Assembly (NCBI RefSeq): GCF_031143425.1
Contig: NC_090445.1
Coordinates: 816,680,317 to 816,744,316, forward strand
Source of the DNA: Pleurodeles waltl
Taxonomy: Eukaryota; Chordata; Amphibia; Caudata; Salamandridae
Direction of reading: 5' to 3'
DNA length: 64,000 nt
Part shown: positions 1 through 12,527 of the stretch, piece after piece
Layout: each line of letters starts with the position of its first letter
Position numbering within the stretch: the stretch's first letter is position 1
Notes under the pieces: model-generated
The model's input: the letters and a program-made list of their open reading frames with translations, nothing else
The model's database searches: none
What the model was told of the DNA's origin: nothing
Translations under genes and position numbers: made by a program

Positions 1-540
1 CCTGGAGTGCTGACACCACCGACAGCGAGGGACCCAGTGGCCCGGAGGGCGAGGGGGTGTCACGGGGAGACTGGATTGAGCACATCATCTTCGGAATCCT
101 CTTCAGTGGACACTCCCTGGCGGTGGTGGAGCCATCTGGGACGACCCCAGGACCATCTTTGTCCGCCACCCCCTTACCACCACCTCCCTCCCTGCAGCTC
201 CCCACCCAATTGTCCATGCCTGCTCACCCAAGAGGAGGGCATCTCCTTTGCTGCAGGCACCTCTGTCCCTGCCCCTGTTAGCCCTGCTGTCCTCAGTGAG
301 GAGGCTATTGACCTCCTGAGGTTGATCTCTGTTGGTCAGTTGACCATTGTGAATGTCAAACAAGGACTTGCAAACCAAGCCCAGAAGAGTAATGCATTCC
401 TGTCGGGCATTCACAGTGCACGGGCTGGCCTACAGAGATCCTTTCAGACTCTGGCTTCCACAATGACAGCAGTCAGTCATCCTTTGTCATCCATCCCCTC
501 TCCACCTTGCTCTTCCCAATCCCAAACCCCTCTTCCCTGA
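1..540 (+). pseudogene. Myb/SANT-like Harbinger protein, C-terminal exon, copy A
   Basis: The open frame from position 7 runs 177 residues. It parallels the exon at 38990-39590, sharing a PPARDPVARRARG-like stretch, a Ser-rich patch, Pro-rich segments and an AQKSNAFLSGIHSARAGLQR-like helical region. In Harbinger elements the Myb-like protein helps import the transposase and bind element ends; this piece is only the C-terminal half, and the DNA-binding domain lies before the window. Frame changes relative to the sister copy suggest a decayed gene. The assignment rests on the sister copy at 35894-39600, which has the Myb-type N-terminus. Confidence 0.55.
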
Positions 541-559
541 CCCAGCCAAAGCACACAAA

Positions 560-1400
560 CAGACAAGCATGCATCACCACAACGTCCAACGGTAGCGCTG
601 TCAAACACATGCACCACAAGACACACCGCCGGCATGCACACAAACAACATCCACCTGCAGACATATCAACAGTCACTACCTGCCCTGACACCCCCACCAC
701 ACCCAGCATCGCATACACAACACCTGACACACCTGAACTCACCACACCAACATACACTGATACAGCCACTACACCTATTTTACCCACAGACATCACAACA
801 GCAGACCTTTAGACACCTACCCCAGTCACCACATCCACAGCCACCACAACCATAGACACGCCTTCATCCAGCACATCCTCCATACCTTCATTCACTACCC
901 CAAAAGACAGTCACCCATTCCCCACGGCATCTCCTAGCACTTCCACCTCACCTCCTCCAAAAACACATAAAAACCCACACTCACCCACACAATAGACACC
1001 CAGCACCCAAAAGCATACCTTGCACATACATGCACCCAAGACATCCACCAAAACACCTCAGTCACTCTCCTTCCACACCCACACCCTTTTGCCATGACCA
1101 TCCCTGTGTCTGTAAGAAATGTTTCCACTTGGAGTTGAACCTTTTCCCTACTCCTTTCCCTCCCTTGTGACCCCCAAATGCTCTGTGTCCGTCCTCAAGT
1201 CCACCCTTTCCACCTACACCACCTCCCCTGCCCCCCACAAGTACCCTGCTCCTCCCCCGCCAAGGAGTCTACCTCCCCCAAGAATTCTCAACCCTCCCCT
1301 AAGCCTGGACCTAAGCCCCCTTCCAAAGCCAAGCCCAATGATCCCCCTCCCAACCCTAAGCCCAAATGCCCCCATCTGACCACCCTATCCCTGAGGTGCC
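560..1400 (+). other. AC/C-rich tract of Harbinger copy A (Thr/Pro-rich if read)
   Basis: This C- and A-rich strand reads in places as Thr/Pro-rich peptide (TTPTYTDTATTPILPTDITT). The paralogous stretch at 39717-40400 has the same order of motifs. It may be the variable tail of the Myb-like protein or a biased 3' region. Stops interrupt it here, so no intact protein is claimed. Confidence 0.5.
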
Positions 1401-1629
1401 AGCCTGCCCCCTTGATGCCCCTACCTGTGGAGGTTATGTGGCAGTCAGGAGTCAAGTTGGGGCACTTACTATTGCCATATGTACAAATTGCAGTTGTAGA
1501 GTTGGACTGACCAATGGCCTTATTCTTTGTAATTTTTAATATGTATATATTTCTATTTCTCAATTTACATATATATCAAGCTTAGTGTTGGTTCAATGGT
1601 TACAGCTTTGTCCTGCTTGTAGTTTCTTA

Positions 1630-2290
1630 GGGCAGTTTTGGTCTTGTCTGATTTTGTTTGTGTGTGAGTAGGCATTGTGTGCTACCAGTTGTGTCTGGGC
1701 AGCATGTGTGGTTGCTTGCATAGCATTTTTCCCCCAGTGATGAGTCTATATTGTGTGATGGACATGTGTATGTTGGAGACATGGTATTGTGTGGTGTTTG
1801 CGTTGACCTGTGTTATTTGCAGTGTGGTATATCTTTGTGTGGTTGTACTGTGTGCATGAGTTTGTGTGGGGATTGGTATGTCAGATCCGTTGTGAGGTGT
1901 GTATGCATGCTTGATGTATGCCTCGTTGTTTGGATGTGTGATTGTGTGTGTAAGTTCTCTGGTGTTATTAAATTGTATTGCATGTATGATTGATCAAGTG
2001 GTGGTGTGTTTTGTGGGTGCTCAATGGTGTTTTGGTGGTGTTGCGGTTGTGGAGTAAGTGTGTCAGTTGGTGGCGTTGTGTGTTGTTGTGTGTGACTGTG
2101 CCAGTGCTGTGCATCTGGTGGTTTGTGTGTGTTTTTGGCGTGTGTGTGTGACAGCCATTGCGTGTGTACTGTGTATGTGCGGGTCTGTATGTGACTGTCT
2201 GTGAGTGTGCATGTAATTTTGAGGTTACGTGTGTGTGTATGTCGCCCTCACAACCTGTTCCCGATTTGTGTGTTGTGTGTGCGTAGGCAT
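1630..2290 (+). repeat. GT-rich degenerate simple repeat inside Harbinger copy A
   Basis: The plus strand is rich in TGTGTG-type runs and poor in C for about 650 bases. The same kind of tract lies in the sister copy at 40680-41270, so it belongs to the element. Long apparent frames here are composition artefacts. Confidence 0.7.
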
Positions 2291-2718
2291 TTTGAAACAG
2301 TGACAGGTTTGCTGTTGTCATTGTCATTGATTCCAGAGTGATTGGACAAGCAGAAGCAGCAGGTAGTCTGGTTCCATGGCAGGTCTGTACAGGGATGGCT
2401 TCCTGAAGGTGAGTGTCTCCAACTATACTGTTGGTTTCTGCCAGGGTTTCCATGGTGGTGCAACAGCAGCAGAAACCTTGGCAGTGTGCAGTCTCGTAAT
2501 ATGTCAGACGGGAACATGGTCTTCACCGGCCTGCAGGAGACTACCATCGACTGTGGCAGCCTGACCGCAGTGACGGTGCCAGCGGTGGTTTGGCTGTATT
2601 CTGTTGGGAATATCACCATGGTAATAATTTGGTGGCCTTCTCCGCCAGCCTGTTAGCGATACGACCACCACCACCAACATGGTGGTCCTGAGAATGCCAA
2701 ACTCGTAATGAACTCCTT

Positions 2719-3260
2719 TATGTCCATTTGTACCCAGATGATTCAATTAGGCAATAGTATCTTGCCTGCATTCTTCCTCTGTCTTTTGAGCAACCAATAA
2801 GTCATCAAAGTACTGAACCAATATTGATTGGAAAGGCATTTCCAATTATTCCAAATACTTTGTCATCACGATTAAATATTGATGGAGATTCTGAAAACCC
2901 TTGTGGGATCCTGCAACAGCATTACACAAAATTGCAGAATTTAAATCAGAAAAGAAGCTGGCTATCCTCATGTAGAGGCACTGAGAAAAATGCTTGTGAC
3001 AAGTCCACTACTGTGAACCATTCACCATCACATGGAATTTAGAACAGAATCACTGCTGGATTGAGTAACACTGGACAATATTTTACCAGAATATCATTAT
3101 TTTTTCTCAAATCCTGAACAATGGAAAATTTTCCACTTGGTTTTCGCAAACCCATAATAGATTAATTACATAGGCTGCTCAGGACTACTTTCAAAACACC
3201 TTGTTTAACAAAATCTGCAATTACAGGAGTAACTCCAATTACATCTGGTGCCTTGCGATA
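2719..3260 (-). pseudogene. pol: Retroviral reverse transcriptase, N-terminal part, broken
   Basis: Minus-strand reading shows RT landmarks in the right order: a VVDLSQAFFSVPL-like block with the first catalytic Asp near 3003-3005, IPQGF at 2896-2910, and YFDD, the catalytic YxDD box, at 2801-2812. The frame has several stops and shifts. Coding similarity continues to HLGTNGHK and then stops abruptly at about 2719 where Harbinger DNA begins. The second residue of the box is Phe rather than the usual Val or Met. The remaining RT, RNase H and integrase are not in the window. Confidence 0.75.
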
Positions 3261-3820
3261 TTAAGGAGTTTTTCTAAAAATTACATTAGGTTTCACCGTG
3301 ACTTTGACTGGTTCACCTCCTTTAATAAGACCAATATATTTTCCAGAAAGATCCCAATCTTTTGAAATAACTGTCTCTCGTAAATCAATTGGCAGGTCCA
3401 ATGCTGTAAATGCAGGATAAGGAGTAATCAATGGAAACTCTTCATTAATCAAATTACAATTTCCAATTGGTAAACAGGATTCCTCATCTTCACTATTTGT
3501 TTGAATAGCAATTCCATCATATGTACAAGTAATCAAACATCTTGTTTTGCACAACAAATCACTTCCCAAAAGGCATACTCGACTTGAGCCACAGACTACG
3601 AATCTGGGCATACCTTTAAAATTACCAATTTTAGCAGGCGTCGGCTCAGTAATTGGATTTGTCAGGGGCTGATTCGCTACTCCTACAAACTGCACTGTTT
3701 TCCCAGAAAGTGGCACATTAGGAACAACTGCAGTTCTGACAATAGAGTGTGTACCTCCTGTGTCAACCAGGAATGAAAGATCATGACCTGTTACTGTTCA
3801 ATTTACATAGTGACCACTCT
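3261..3820 (-). pseudogene. pro: Retroviral aspartic protease region
   Basis: A minus-strand frame of 151 residues (3261-3716) plus its upstream extension contains LVDTGG, with the catalytic DTG at 3753-3764. Downstream is a VCLLGSDLL-like strand matching the conserved second half of retroviral proteases. A stop lies just upstream, after VDQSGHYVN. The protease would cut Gag and Gag-Pol during particle maturation. It runs directly into RT, as in a pro-pol fusion. Confidence 0.7.
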
Positions 3821-3871
3821 GATCCACCTCTAATGAATCTGCTAGCACACATTCTTTATCCGAACTGTCAC

Positions 3872-6556
3872 TCATAATTTCATCAGAGGGTACTGTGCAG
3901 TGCATGTTTGACTGTTTTGGCTTAGCTTTTGATACATTTTCTGCTGAGGAAACACTATCTGCTGCTGTGCCATTGGAGCTTGAAGTATTTGTATATGTTG
4001 TTGTGGCATCATTTGCGTGGGCTGTTGCATTTTCTGTTGTGGTACCTGAAAACGTGGCACCTGCACATGATGTTGGAAAATGTTAATTTGCTGCAGAATC
4101 TGTATTTGATTATTCATATTCTGAACATTTACTTTAGGATTTTGATTTCTGGGTCCTCTCAAATTTGGAAATTGATTATGATCATTCATCTGCACAACAC
4201 CTTTCTGCACCATCATTAGCCACTCCCATTTCCAATGTCAGATAATACCGCAAGTGTGACAAGGTAACATCTTTTTCACTGTCTGCATCTCACCTGAATT
4301 AACAGTAGTATTCAAATCAACACCTACATGATTTCCATTTCCAAAACCACTGCGTCCTCTGCCTCTTGTCTGTGCCTGACTGTGAACCATTTGCATGTTT
4401 CCCTGTTGCTGGGAATTCCCTGCATCCCTGATTTTGCTGCTCTAATCTGCATCATCATTGATTCTTCTTTCAACCACTTCTGCTTCATTTCAATCTAATC
4501 CCTGCAATATTTAACAAAATGCATTACTTCATCAATCAATTTTGCTTGCCAGCAAATCAAATGACTCTTAAGCATGCTACTAATATCAGGTCTCAACCTT
4601 TCAACAAACCTGAAGAGAAAATGAATCATGTCTGTGGGCTCAATAATTTCTGTACCACTTTAGTGTTTCAATGCTTGCAACAACCGGTCATAATATACTT
4701 GTACTGATTCTTTTGCTTCCTGAGCTGTCCTATCAATTCTCTGCCAATCAATATTTTAAGGAGAAATTCTTTTTTTCAAAACTTAATCCCTTAGTAATAG
4801 TTTTTCATTACTACAGGAGATGGTGCACCTGTAACTGGATCTCGTCGAGGTTTTCTTGTCGGCCAATCAACACTCCTTTTGCATTCGATCCATAAATCAG
4901 CTGGGACCACTATTTCCAGGTGATCTCATGTTCTCAATATCTTTTGAATCAAATTCTAATCTGTAACTCCTTTTCAATGCTTTAGATTTCTCAATATCCA
5001 CTTCATATTTTTCTGCAAGTTCTGATAATTTCTGATGTGCCAATCCTGCTTTATTTGTAACATCTTCATTATATAAGTCAATTCTGGTTACTTCAAGTGT
5101 TCCCTCAATCATTTCATTTAATTCTAATTTTAATCTTGCTAAACTCAGTGTTTTTTCCCCCTCGGCAACTGTGTTCATTGCTGATGCTCCACTCACTTTA
5201 TACAACTATTCTGTTAACTGCTGAGCTGTTAAACCTTGTAAAGAAACATTATTATTCACATTGGGCACATATTGTAGAGTATTACATGGCAGCCCGTTAC
5301 TCTCTCAGATGTCATCAGAACTGAATTCAGATTTAAATTTTATTTCTCCAAATTTTGAGAAATCCTAGAATAAGTTAAGTCTATAAGCAGACCTGTTTTG
5401 TCAAAAGTCTGATTCATTGGAGTTATAACTCTTGCGGTAACATTGAGTTTTTCCATTTCTGCATTTGTGTTGAAAAGATTCTGTATATTGCTCTCATTAT
5501 TTTTCTAAGCATACAGTGGGACAATTGGATCAGTTGTGACAGGAATTGTTAATGCTTCAGGGCTTGTTGAAGCATTCTGATTTCTGGAGTAAATTACTAA
5601 CTTGTAAATATTGAGTAACTTCTTTGTGTTGCTGTTATTGGTATATACCTATGCATTGTCTGAGCTTGACTAACAGCTTGCACAGGAGTCATTGAATTAT
5701 GTGTAGACTCCACCTGAACCATCATTGGTTTCTGGAAAATCTGTGGTGACACCAGTATTGTAACACTTGGTGCAGAACTTGCAATTGGAACTGTAGGACA
5801 AACTACAGGCTGATCTACAGTCTGAATCACAGGAGTTTGTGTTACTGTAATAGCAGGGACATTAGTTGCGACCTGTACTTGACTCTGTGTTACCACAACT
5901 GGAGATGGTGCACTCGGACTAATACTAATACATGGACGTACCTAGTATGCTGCATATGGTGGGGGATGATTTCTCAATAATTGTGTTATTAATTCATCAT
6001 CATCTGAGTCACTATCATAGGTCAGCGAACTCTTAGCTTTGTCGAACTTTGACCCAATTTCTTCAAGATCCTTATTCTTTTTCTTTGTCTTTGGTCTAAC
6101 ACTGTGCTCTTTCTCTTGTGTGATTGCAGGATACATTCCAATATCCTGTAAAGTTTCTGTCCTTCAAAATTTCTTCTTATTGTCCCATCTTTCTTCTAGG
6201 AAAGTGTTCTCTGCCTTTCTCATTCATCTATCAAATTTCAATTTCTCCTGTTGCCTGGTTGCTAACTCCCAAATAGCTAAGGATTCAAATTGTGCTGGTC
6301 TCGGAGCGGGCTTTAATTCATAAAGTACTCTTCTCACATTTTCTAACATTCTCATGTTAAATCTTCAATGAGCAGGAAACCCCAAGCGTCCTTCATTCTC
6401 ACTTATTTTGCACCACTGTTTTAACCAAATGCATGCTGAAGGGCCTTTCTCCTCATTAACAATGCATGCAGCTCTACCTTCTGGAAGGGCAATTTCTCCT
6501 ATTTTGAATTAAAACACCTCTTATCACACTTTTAAACATTTTTATAAATTTCATTT
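3872..6556 (-). pseudogene. gag: Retroviral gag-like region with PPPY late-domain motif
   Basis: The likely start is a minus-strand ATG near 6556 (MKFIKMFKSV...), following an AT-rich leader. Fragments in different frames follow: an acidic, Lys-rich segment ending NHPPPYAAY (PPPY at 5954-5965), a Thr/Val/Gln/Pro-rich segment (5896-5597), a helical segment (5205-4897, with KLELNEMIEGTLEV), a weak zinc-knuckle trace at about 4235-4265 with the first CxxC but the last Cys lost, and an Asn/Gln-rich segment (4216-3872). PPPY recruits host NEDD4-type ligases for budding in known retroviruses. Several stops make this a pseudogene. Confidence 0.6.
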
Positions 6557-6559
6557 TTA

Positions 6560-7880
6560 CCTTTAATTGACTCAAAAGTATTAAAAAAATTCAAAACAGG
6601 AAGTATTTTAATCCCAAAATCCTTTTCACTTGTTACTTTCGACCAATAGCGCTTCACAGTTGTCCACCAATGCGTTTACAGCTTCTTTTAATGAACTGAC
6701 TAATCCCGGGAGGACCTATTGATGTCACACTCACACACAGTGGCTGACAAAGTCTCTTTCTGACTCGTCTTTCAAATCCGATTCACACAAAAACTGATCG
6801 TAAAATATTGCAAGCACCAAAGAAAAATCAACAAACCAACTTGTCTGCTTACTGCAGGCAGAGGCACAATCATTTCGGAAGCTTTACGGAATTTTCTACT
6901 GAAGCTTTTAGCTCTGACAGATACTCCTTCCACTTATGGCTTTCTCTCATGCAAAAGTAAAATTCGACCTGTAAATTTCACCCTTGACTACTACCACATC
7001 CTCCCTACGTGCTCAGGAATCACCAGGTACCTGTCAAACTAGCACTCCCTTAACACGCATACTAAGAATACTATTTGTCAACCACACCTCATTGACCAAA
7101 CAGAGCAAACAAATTACAACAATAACCTAGTGTCTCATACACTTGTACAATACTCCGGAGTCTTAGACCACACAGGGTCAGTACATCAACAACCACATGG
7201 ACAAAATATGTGCACAACACGCCACATTCATTTGAAGTACGATGCCATCCCTACACTCACCCTTTAGAGTACACAAACTCCCTAACAAACGAAGTCGGAG
7301 TATGCAAACTCCCTGTTTCTATTATGCATCACAATTCACCTGTGATTTGCTAAAGCATTGCAAGCGCAAATGCTATTCAGAACTTAAACAACTCTAGGAA
7401 CACTGGGAACATACCATATTTCATCTGAACAAGCACTGGCAAAAAAAAAAAAAAATCTACACAAACATTGGCAAAAAAACGAATTTCCAAAAAAAAAAAC
7501 ATTTCAACAAGCATTGGCAAAGCCAAATCTCTCAGTTCTTTCCTATTGAGATGAAGCCATCAAAACTAGGATGTTTCCCCCTTATTGAGACAAAACCTTC
7601 AGATGATTCCCTCCTATTGAGACATAACCATACTCTGTTACCAAATTCTATGGACGTGTCAGACCTTATTTTATTTTACATTATTATGATAAAATGACAC
7701 GTAAAGGGTAAAACATCTATTACCCTCAGAGGTCGACTCGGATCTTTGGACTCAGATAGGAGTGAGGGAACATCCAAATAGAATATATGGGCCAGTAAAC
7801 ATCACATATAACATCTAATAATCAAAATATTAAATTTAGAATCAATAATTTAAGCACACCATCACCTATGTGACCATGAG
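6560..7880 (-). repeat. Probable ERV leader and 5' LTR region
   Basis: This AT-rich DNA lies upstream of gag on the minus strand. It holds three direct copies of a TCCTATTGAGACA-like motif (about 7541, 7581 and 7611), three copies of an AGCATTGGCAAA-like motif (about 7430-7520) and a minus-strand AATAAA at about 7665. Such clustered direct repeats are common in retroviral U3 regions. The partner LTR is outside the window, so LTR borders and the primer-binding site cannot be set. Confidence 0.4.
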
Positions 7881-9271
7881 TCACCACACCAGTTTGGTAA
7901 AGTTTAAACATTTATTGCCCTTTAGATTAACAATGCTAAGATTGTGTAAATCATAAGCAAGACCAAATGATAGAAATACAAAAACAACACAGGCTATCCA
8001 AAACGTATAAAGAATCTCAATATGGCCAAAGCATTTATAAATAGACACTCCAAGAGAACAATGCAGAATAACAACAGAATCAAGGGAAAATAGAAACAGT
8101 ATACATTTAGTTTGTGCAGTTGAATTTATTTTAATCAATTAATAAAAATCACATTTAGACATTGGGTAAGGCATCCCTAACTATTATTCTAATTTGAAAG
8201 TATATGTGAACTGCATGCAAGAAGAAAAATAAGACAAATATTAATTTGGAAAACATCTAATTATGGCGCTAACCAGAAAAAGCTGTTGGATTTTCTACAG
8301 AGAAAAACCTGCAAGAAAGACAAATGCACAATGGTTATACCTCTTCTAAATGGAGCAGCAATCAGTTGTGTCTTTATCAGCGAAGTGCAGGAACATCAGG
8401 CCTTCATTAATCAGCATCAGGACATGGAAGGGAAACAGTTCAGTAAAGTTGGGCCTAATATAACTGAACTGCTAGAATCATAGACAAGAACTAAGTAAAA
8501 GAACTGAACAGAATCTCAGAATATACAGAACTAACTTACATCACCTAAAACTTTTCTATATTAAAATCCCAAAAATTACTAACTAAGCCTTTATTGGACA
8601 AGATTAAGAGGTGGTTTCGTGTGCAGCCAAAAAAACATCATCTGCGATTCGGATGTTTCTTTTCTTCTCCTAGAATATTTTCGATTGATTTATGCTGTCA
8701 CTCCTCTCTCGTCAGGTCATCAGCTTCTGTACAAAAATTACATTAAAGCTATCTGGAAACATGACATGTGCTTCCTGCCGAAAAACAAAAGCCCATTGTT
8801 AGATTGAACAACTATGAACTGGAGGAAAATACAAAATATGAAACATGAGCAGGACAGAATTTTCCACTGTGCAAATCACACAGGATGTTCAAGAAACATT
8901 ATTTTCCAAAGTTAGCACACATTTGAACACATTATTTCTGGAAAATAAGTAAAATGTGAGGCCATTTAACTAATGCTAAACATTAAGAATAAAACATTTC
9001 ATAATAATTTTAAACCATTAACCTTTAAGTATATTTTAATAATCACCCTTTGTTAGTTAGTTTCTTTAATATGTGTGTTCTCACATACTACTTTGTTGTG
9101 GCTGACACAAGATCAATCACATTTCTACCACAAGATTATTTTTCTTGCACACATTTTTCAGTTAGGCCTTTTAATACATGTTATTTCACATTATATTTTA
9201 GTGACACATTTTTATTAATAATGTTTGCTCTCTAACAGAACCTAGAAACAATTAGATTTAAGAATAGTTCA
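7881..9271. other. No gene seen; AT-rich DNA
   Basis: About 1.4 kb of AT-rich sequence with only short, low-complexity frames. I recognise no repeat family, RNA gene or exon here. Confidence 0.5.
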
Positions 9272-9274
9272 TTA

Positions 9275-9860
9275 AGGGCCTGATGTACGATCATTCCAGA
9301 TATCAACGTGCAATTTGCATTTTTTAGCGAGTCGCACATTGCGAGTCACGATCTGGAATGCACAACAGTGTAAACCACACTGTTTGCGATTCCCAATTGG
9401 GTCACAAATGACTTACCTCATTAATATTCACGAGGAAGGTCGCAATTTGTGACTCCAGTGGAAATGGCCGCACTGACAGGGATGGTGGCCTGCTGGGGAC
9501 AGCAGACCACCATGTCAGTGACTGCTTTTTCAATAAAGCAGTTTTTTTTAAATGCAGCCTGTTTTTCTTAAAGGAAAATGGGATGCATTTCAAAAAAAAA
9601 AATGAAAATTTGCTTTTTATTTTTTCAGAGTAGGCAGTAGTCCGTGGGACTGCTCTGAAAAAATATTTTCATGGGTCAATTTGAACTTGGTGGTAACTGT
9701 GATCGTTTGGCGACCGAAATTGTGGTTATACATGCTCTTGGAACCTCCCCTTCCTAATTACGAGTCACGATCCCTATTTTGCGAGTTGGTATTTGCAATA
9801 GGCTCACAAAATAGGGATGGTACATTAGGAGAGGGCTTTTTGCGGTCTCACATCAGGCCT
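9275..9860. mobile_element. Harbinger-type MITE with TTA target duplication
   Basis: The ends are AGGGCCTGATG and CATCAGGCCT, inverted repeats of each other, flanked by TTA at 9272-9274 and 9861-9863. The 586-bp interior has no coding capacity. The same AGGCCTGATGTA end recurs at 23702, where no partner end was found. Confidence 0.75.
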
Positions 9861-9863
9861 TTA

Positions 9864-12524
9864 GATCTCTAACTGCATGACTTCCCGTATTTTTAATATA
9901 GTCGTAGTCAATAAAACGAGGGTAGCTACTGAAGGGCACAGGAGTATTTTGAAATTGATACTGATATAAGTGTTTCTGTGAGGTCTGACTACTTACCTAG
10001 CTACGGTGTTATGGATGTGTTACATCTGACCAAGTGGTTGGCACTGAAAACAGCTCATCAGATAGTGGCTACGCTGTGCATAATTTTCCGAGGTAGAATT
10101 TCTATAGCTTTTGGGTAAGCACAGAGTCAGAGGTGGAATATTCAAGATGGTTGAGCATAATCATAGACGTGCTTCACTTCACGCACTATAGCATACTTAT
10201 GGTGTGCGTTTTTCCAGATAAACTACACCCCCTTCAATGGGTTACAGATCTGTAAATAATTTATCTAGCAAAGGGAAAATGCAGTAGGGAAAACAGTCAC
10301 CAAAATATTATACCTTGTGCATACATTTAAAAAAGGATATATGTCCACCATAAGGTTAACCAGCTAAAACAGTATACTAAGGAAAAAAATGAAGCATAGG
10401 GGTGAGACAACAGGAGATCCGACAGTCAATGATCTTCGCAGAACCCTCAAAGAAACTCAATCGAGCAAAGAGGGCAGTGTGCAAATGAATAGCATGATGG
10501 CTTACCTTGAGGCCGAACTGTAATAGATGAATAAAGAGATTACCACTTGCAAGTGTTCACATTACCCCTTGCTTGTCTTTCTTTTCTCAGTCTTTGCGAA
10601 CTTGGGGTGAGTCACACTCTGCATTTGACTACTGAGGAGGGAGGTTTGGGCTCGGAGTAATCTATATCACCAGTAAATAATCGGGGCACATCCACTCCAC
10701 TTACACATAGGTCCAGCAGCGCTCGATGCCTTTATGGCTCTACAGCATTCCATTAGGGGGCACCACTCATGTTTATATGGCCTCAGACAAAAATCTAAGG
10801 TTGTCATCTCTTTCCATGCGCTGCATATGGAATGCAAGCCTGAAATGAGCTGGCTTTCAACAGCCTAATTGACAGTGTCTCATATGTGACTTGCCATATG
10901 GCTTGGAGCTGAACCCCAAAACTGGCTGGAGTTGGACATATTCAAACCATATAGAATGGAACAAACAGAACATTTGCTTCACGCTCAGTAAAGAAGTCAG
11001 TTGAGAGGGTCGGACCATAATAAATGTGATGCATCGTATAAAAATGTTGATATCAGTATTTAACAGAAGTGTGAACCACTCCATAAGCTTCAAACAGCGC
11101 TTAAGCATGTTGAGGTCACCGTCTACTCCTTCACTCAGCCACTTCTCTCAGCACACACTCCTGCAATTCAACTCCCTGCAGTTGTGCTGTCACGCTGCTT
11201 AAAGACAAATCTTTAATGCCATCGAAGATATGTCGTGGGGTGTGATAATACCACTCTTTCTTATGTTTAAGCCAAATATATATGTTTTCCTTCAAAAATG
11301 CAAACAGGGAAGAGGCCATTTGTCTTTACTCTTAGCACTGCATACCTTTTTATATGAATCCTGAAAAATACCTACACGTCTGTAGTTTTTACCTCGCGAG
11401 TGAAGCTGACAAAGCGCTATTTTGCAAACGCTTTTTGAACTGGTAAACCGTGGGTATTTTTATATTGTGCTAAATATATAAGAAGACATACGTCGTAGTT
11501 AACGTTAATGCGTTAGAATAATTAGAATGACACCATAACACCATTTCCTCGGGCTCCGTAATACAAAGCACCCAACATGAGAGTCCTTTCCTCAAAGCTG
11601 CATGTCAGACGTTCACATATCATCTGGGGGTAGACACTCTTGCATCCTTTTATTGTCTGTAAAGAGTTTATCATTTAGGGAGATAATAATGGAAGCATTA
11701 CAGTGCTTTAAAACGTTGGTGAGTTCGGTCTCATTAGGACTGGAATACATATTGTTTTTCTAATTTCCAGGTCTGTAATTTTTGGGAGGAACTTTAAATT
11801 CGGTTGGATCACAGCCGCCGCCCGTTGCTTATCCTTAGACAACGCATGGCCCTGCTCCTGAGCGCCTGCTGTGGCTTTCAACGGAGGATGTGTTTGCATT
11901 GAGTGCAGATACAAAACTGAGTTAAGACAGGCTTCTTGTGTACCTCTGGTGGCTGTCTTGTCAACGCACATTTCCCGTATTATACATGAGTCCAAGAGAC
12001 TGCATGCGGAGCCACTGTCCCCCGTGCTGGAAAATAACATGTCACTTATAATTACACTGAAATTATGAAAATGTCACACATAGCAATCTGAAACCTTTGG
12101 AAGTTATGGTTTAATTGCTTCCCATTAATCCCAGTCACTGTTGGTATAGCTCCATTCCACTCTACCTTTCCATACCATGACCTACCTCATATCGCCGCAA
12201 ACTCATTCCCCTTCTTCCTTCTGCAGTTTATTAACCATCTTCAGTCCTCCTTGTCCCAGGCCTGCCTGCGTGAGTTGTTTCGTCTCCTGCACAGGCAAGT
12301 ACAAATGTAATCAACTTTAAAACACTCATAGACCCCTTTCTACTACAACTGTTGTCTGTAGAACACCTCCCCCTCTTCCTCATGTCCTACCATTTATAGC
12401 AAGTCTGAAATAAGGTGGTTCAAGTAGACAAGAAAGGGCGGAGGGGGAGTGGACTGGGAGGAGGACTCTGATTCAGGCTAATGAATATTACCAGGGAACA
12501 ATTGATTCATTGGCTATTGAAAAC
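9864..12524. other. No gene seen
   Basis: About 2.7 kb of moderately AT-rich DNA. Frames of up to 110 codons (11708-12040) show no domain I recognise and no coding-like composition. A decayed repeat is possible. Confidence 0.45.
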
Positions 12525-12527
12525 TAA

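Larger units (their letters stand above)
1..2718 (+). mobile_element. PIF/Harbinger element, 3' part (truncated by window start)
   Basis: This stretch matches 39050-41787 in order and content: the C-terminal exon of a Myb/SANT-like protein, a Thr/Pro-rich C-rich tract, a GT-rich tract, then a terminus with CCGCCAGCCTGTT-type sequence and a final ...TAATGAACTCC. The better preserved copy at 41787 ends ...GGAATGAGGCCC before TTTATG, which places the edge here at about 2718. Retroviral RT coding sequence begins directly to the right, so the element landed inside an older retrovirus. The left end is outside the window, so its target duplication cannot be checked. Confidence 0.75.
2719..7880 (-). 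mobile_element. Endogenous retrovirus remnant (5' LTR/leader, gag, pro, start of pol)
   Basis: On the minus strand the order is leader/LTR-like DNA (about 7880-6560), gag-like frames (about 6556-4200), an aspartic protease (about 3820-3260) and RT (3260-2719). RT is cut off where the Harbinger element 1-2718 sits, so the rest of pol and any env would lie left of the window. Many stops and frameshifts show an old, inactive copy. Single-protein pro-pol order, a PPPY motif in gag and the RT motif style suggest a class I-like (gamma/epsilon-related) vertebrate retrovirus. That placement is from motif style only. The outer LTR edge was not identified. Confidence 0.75.
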
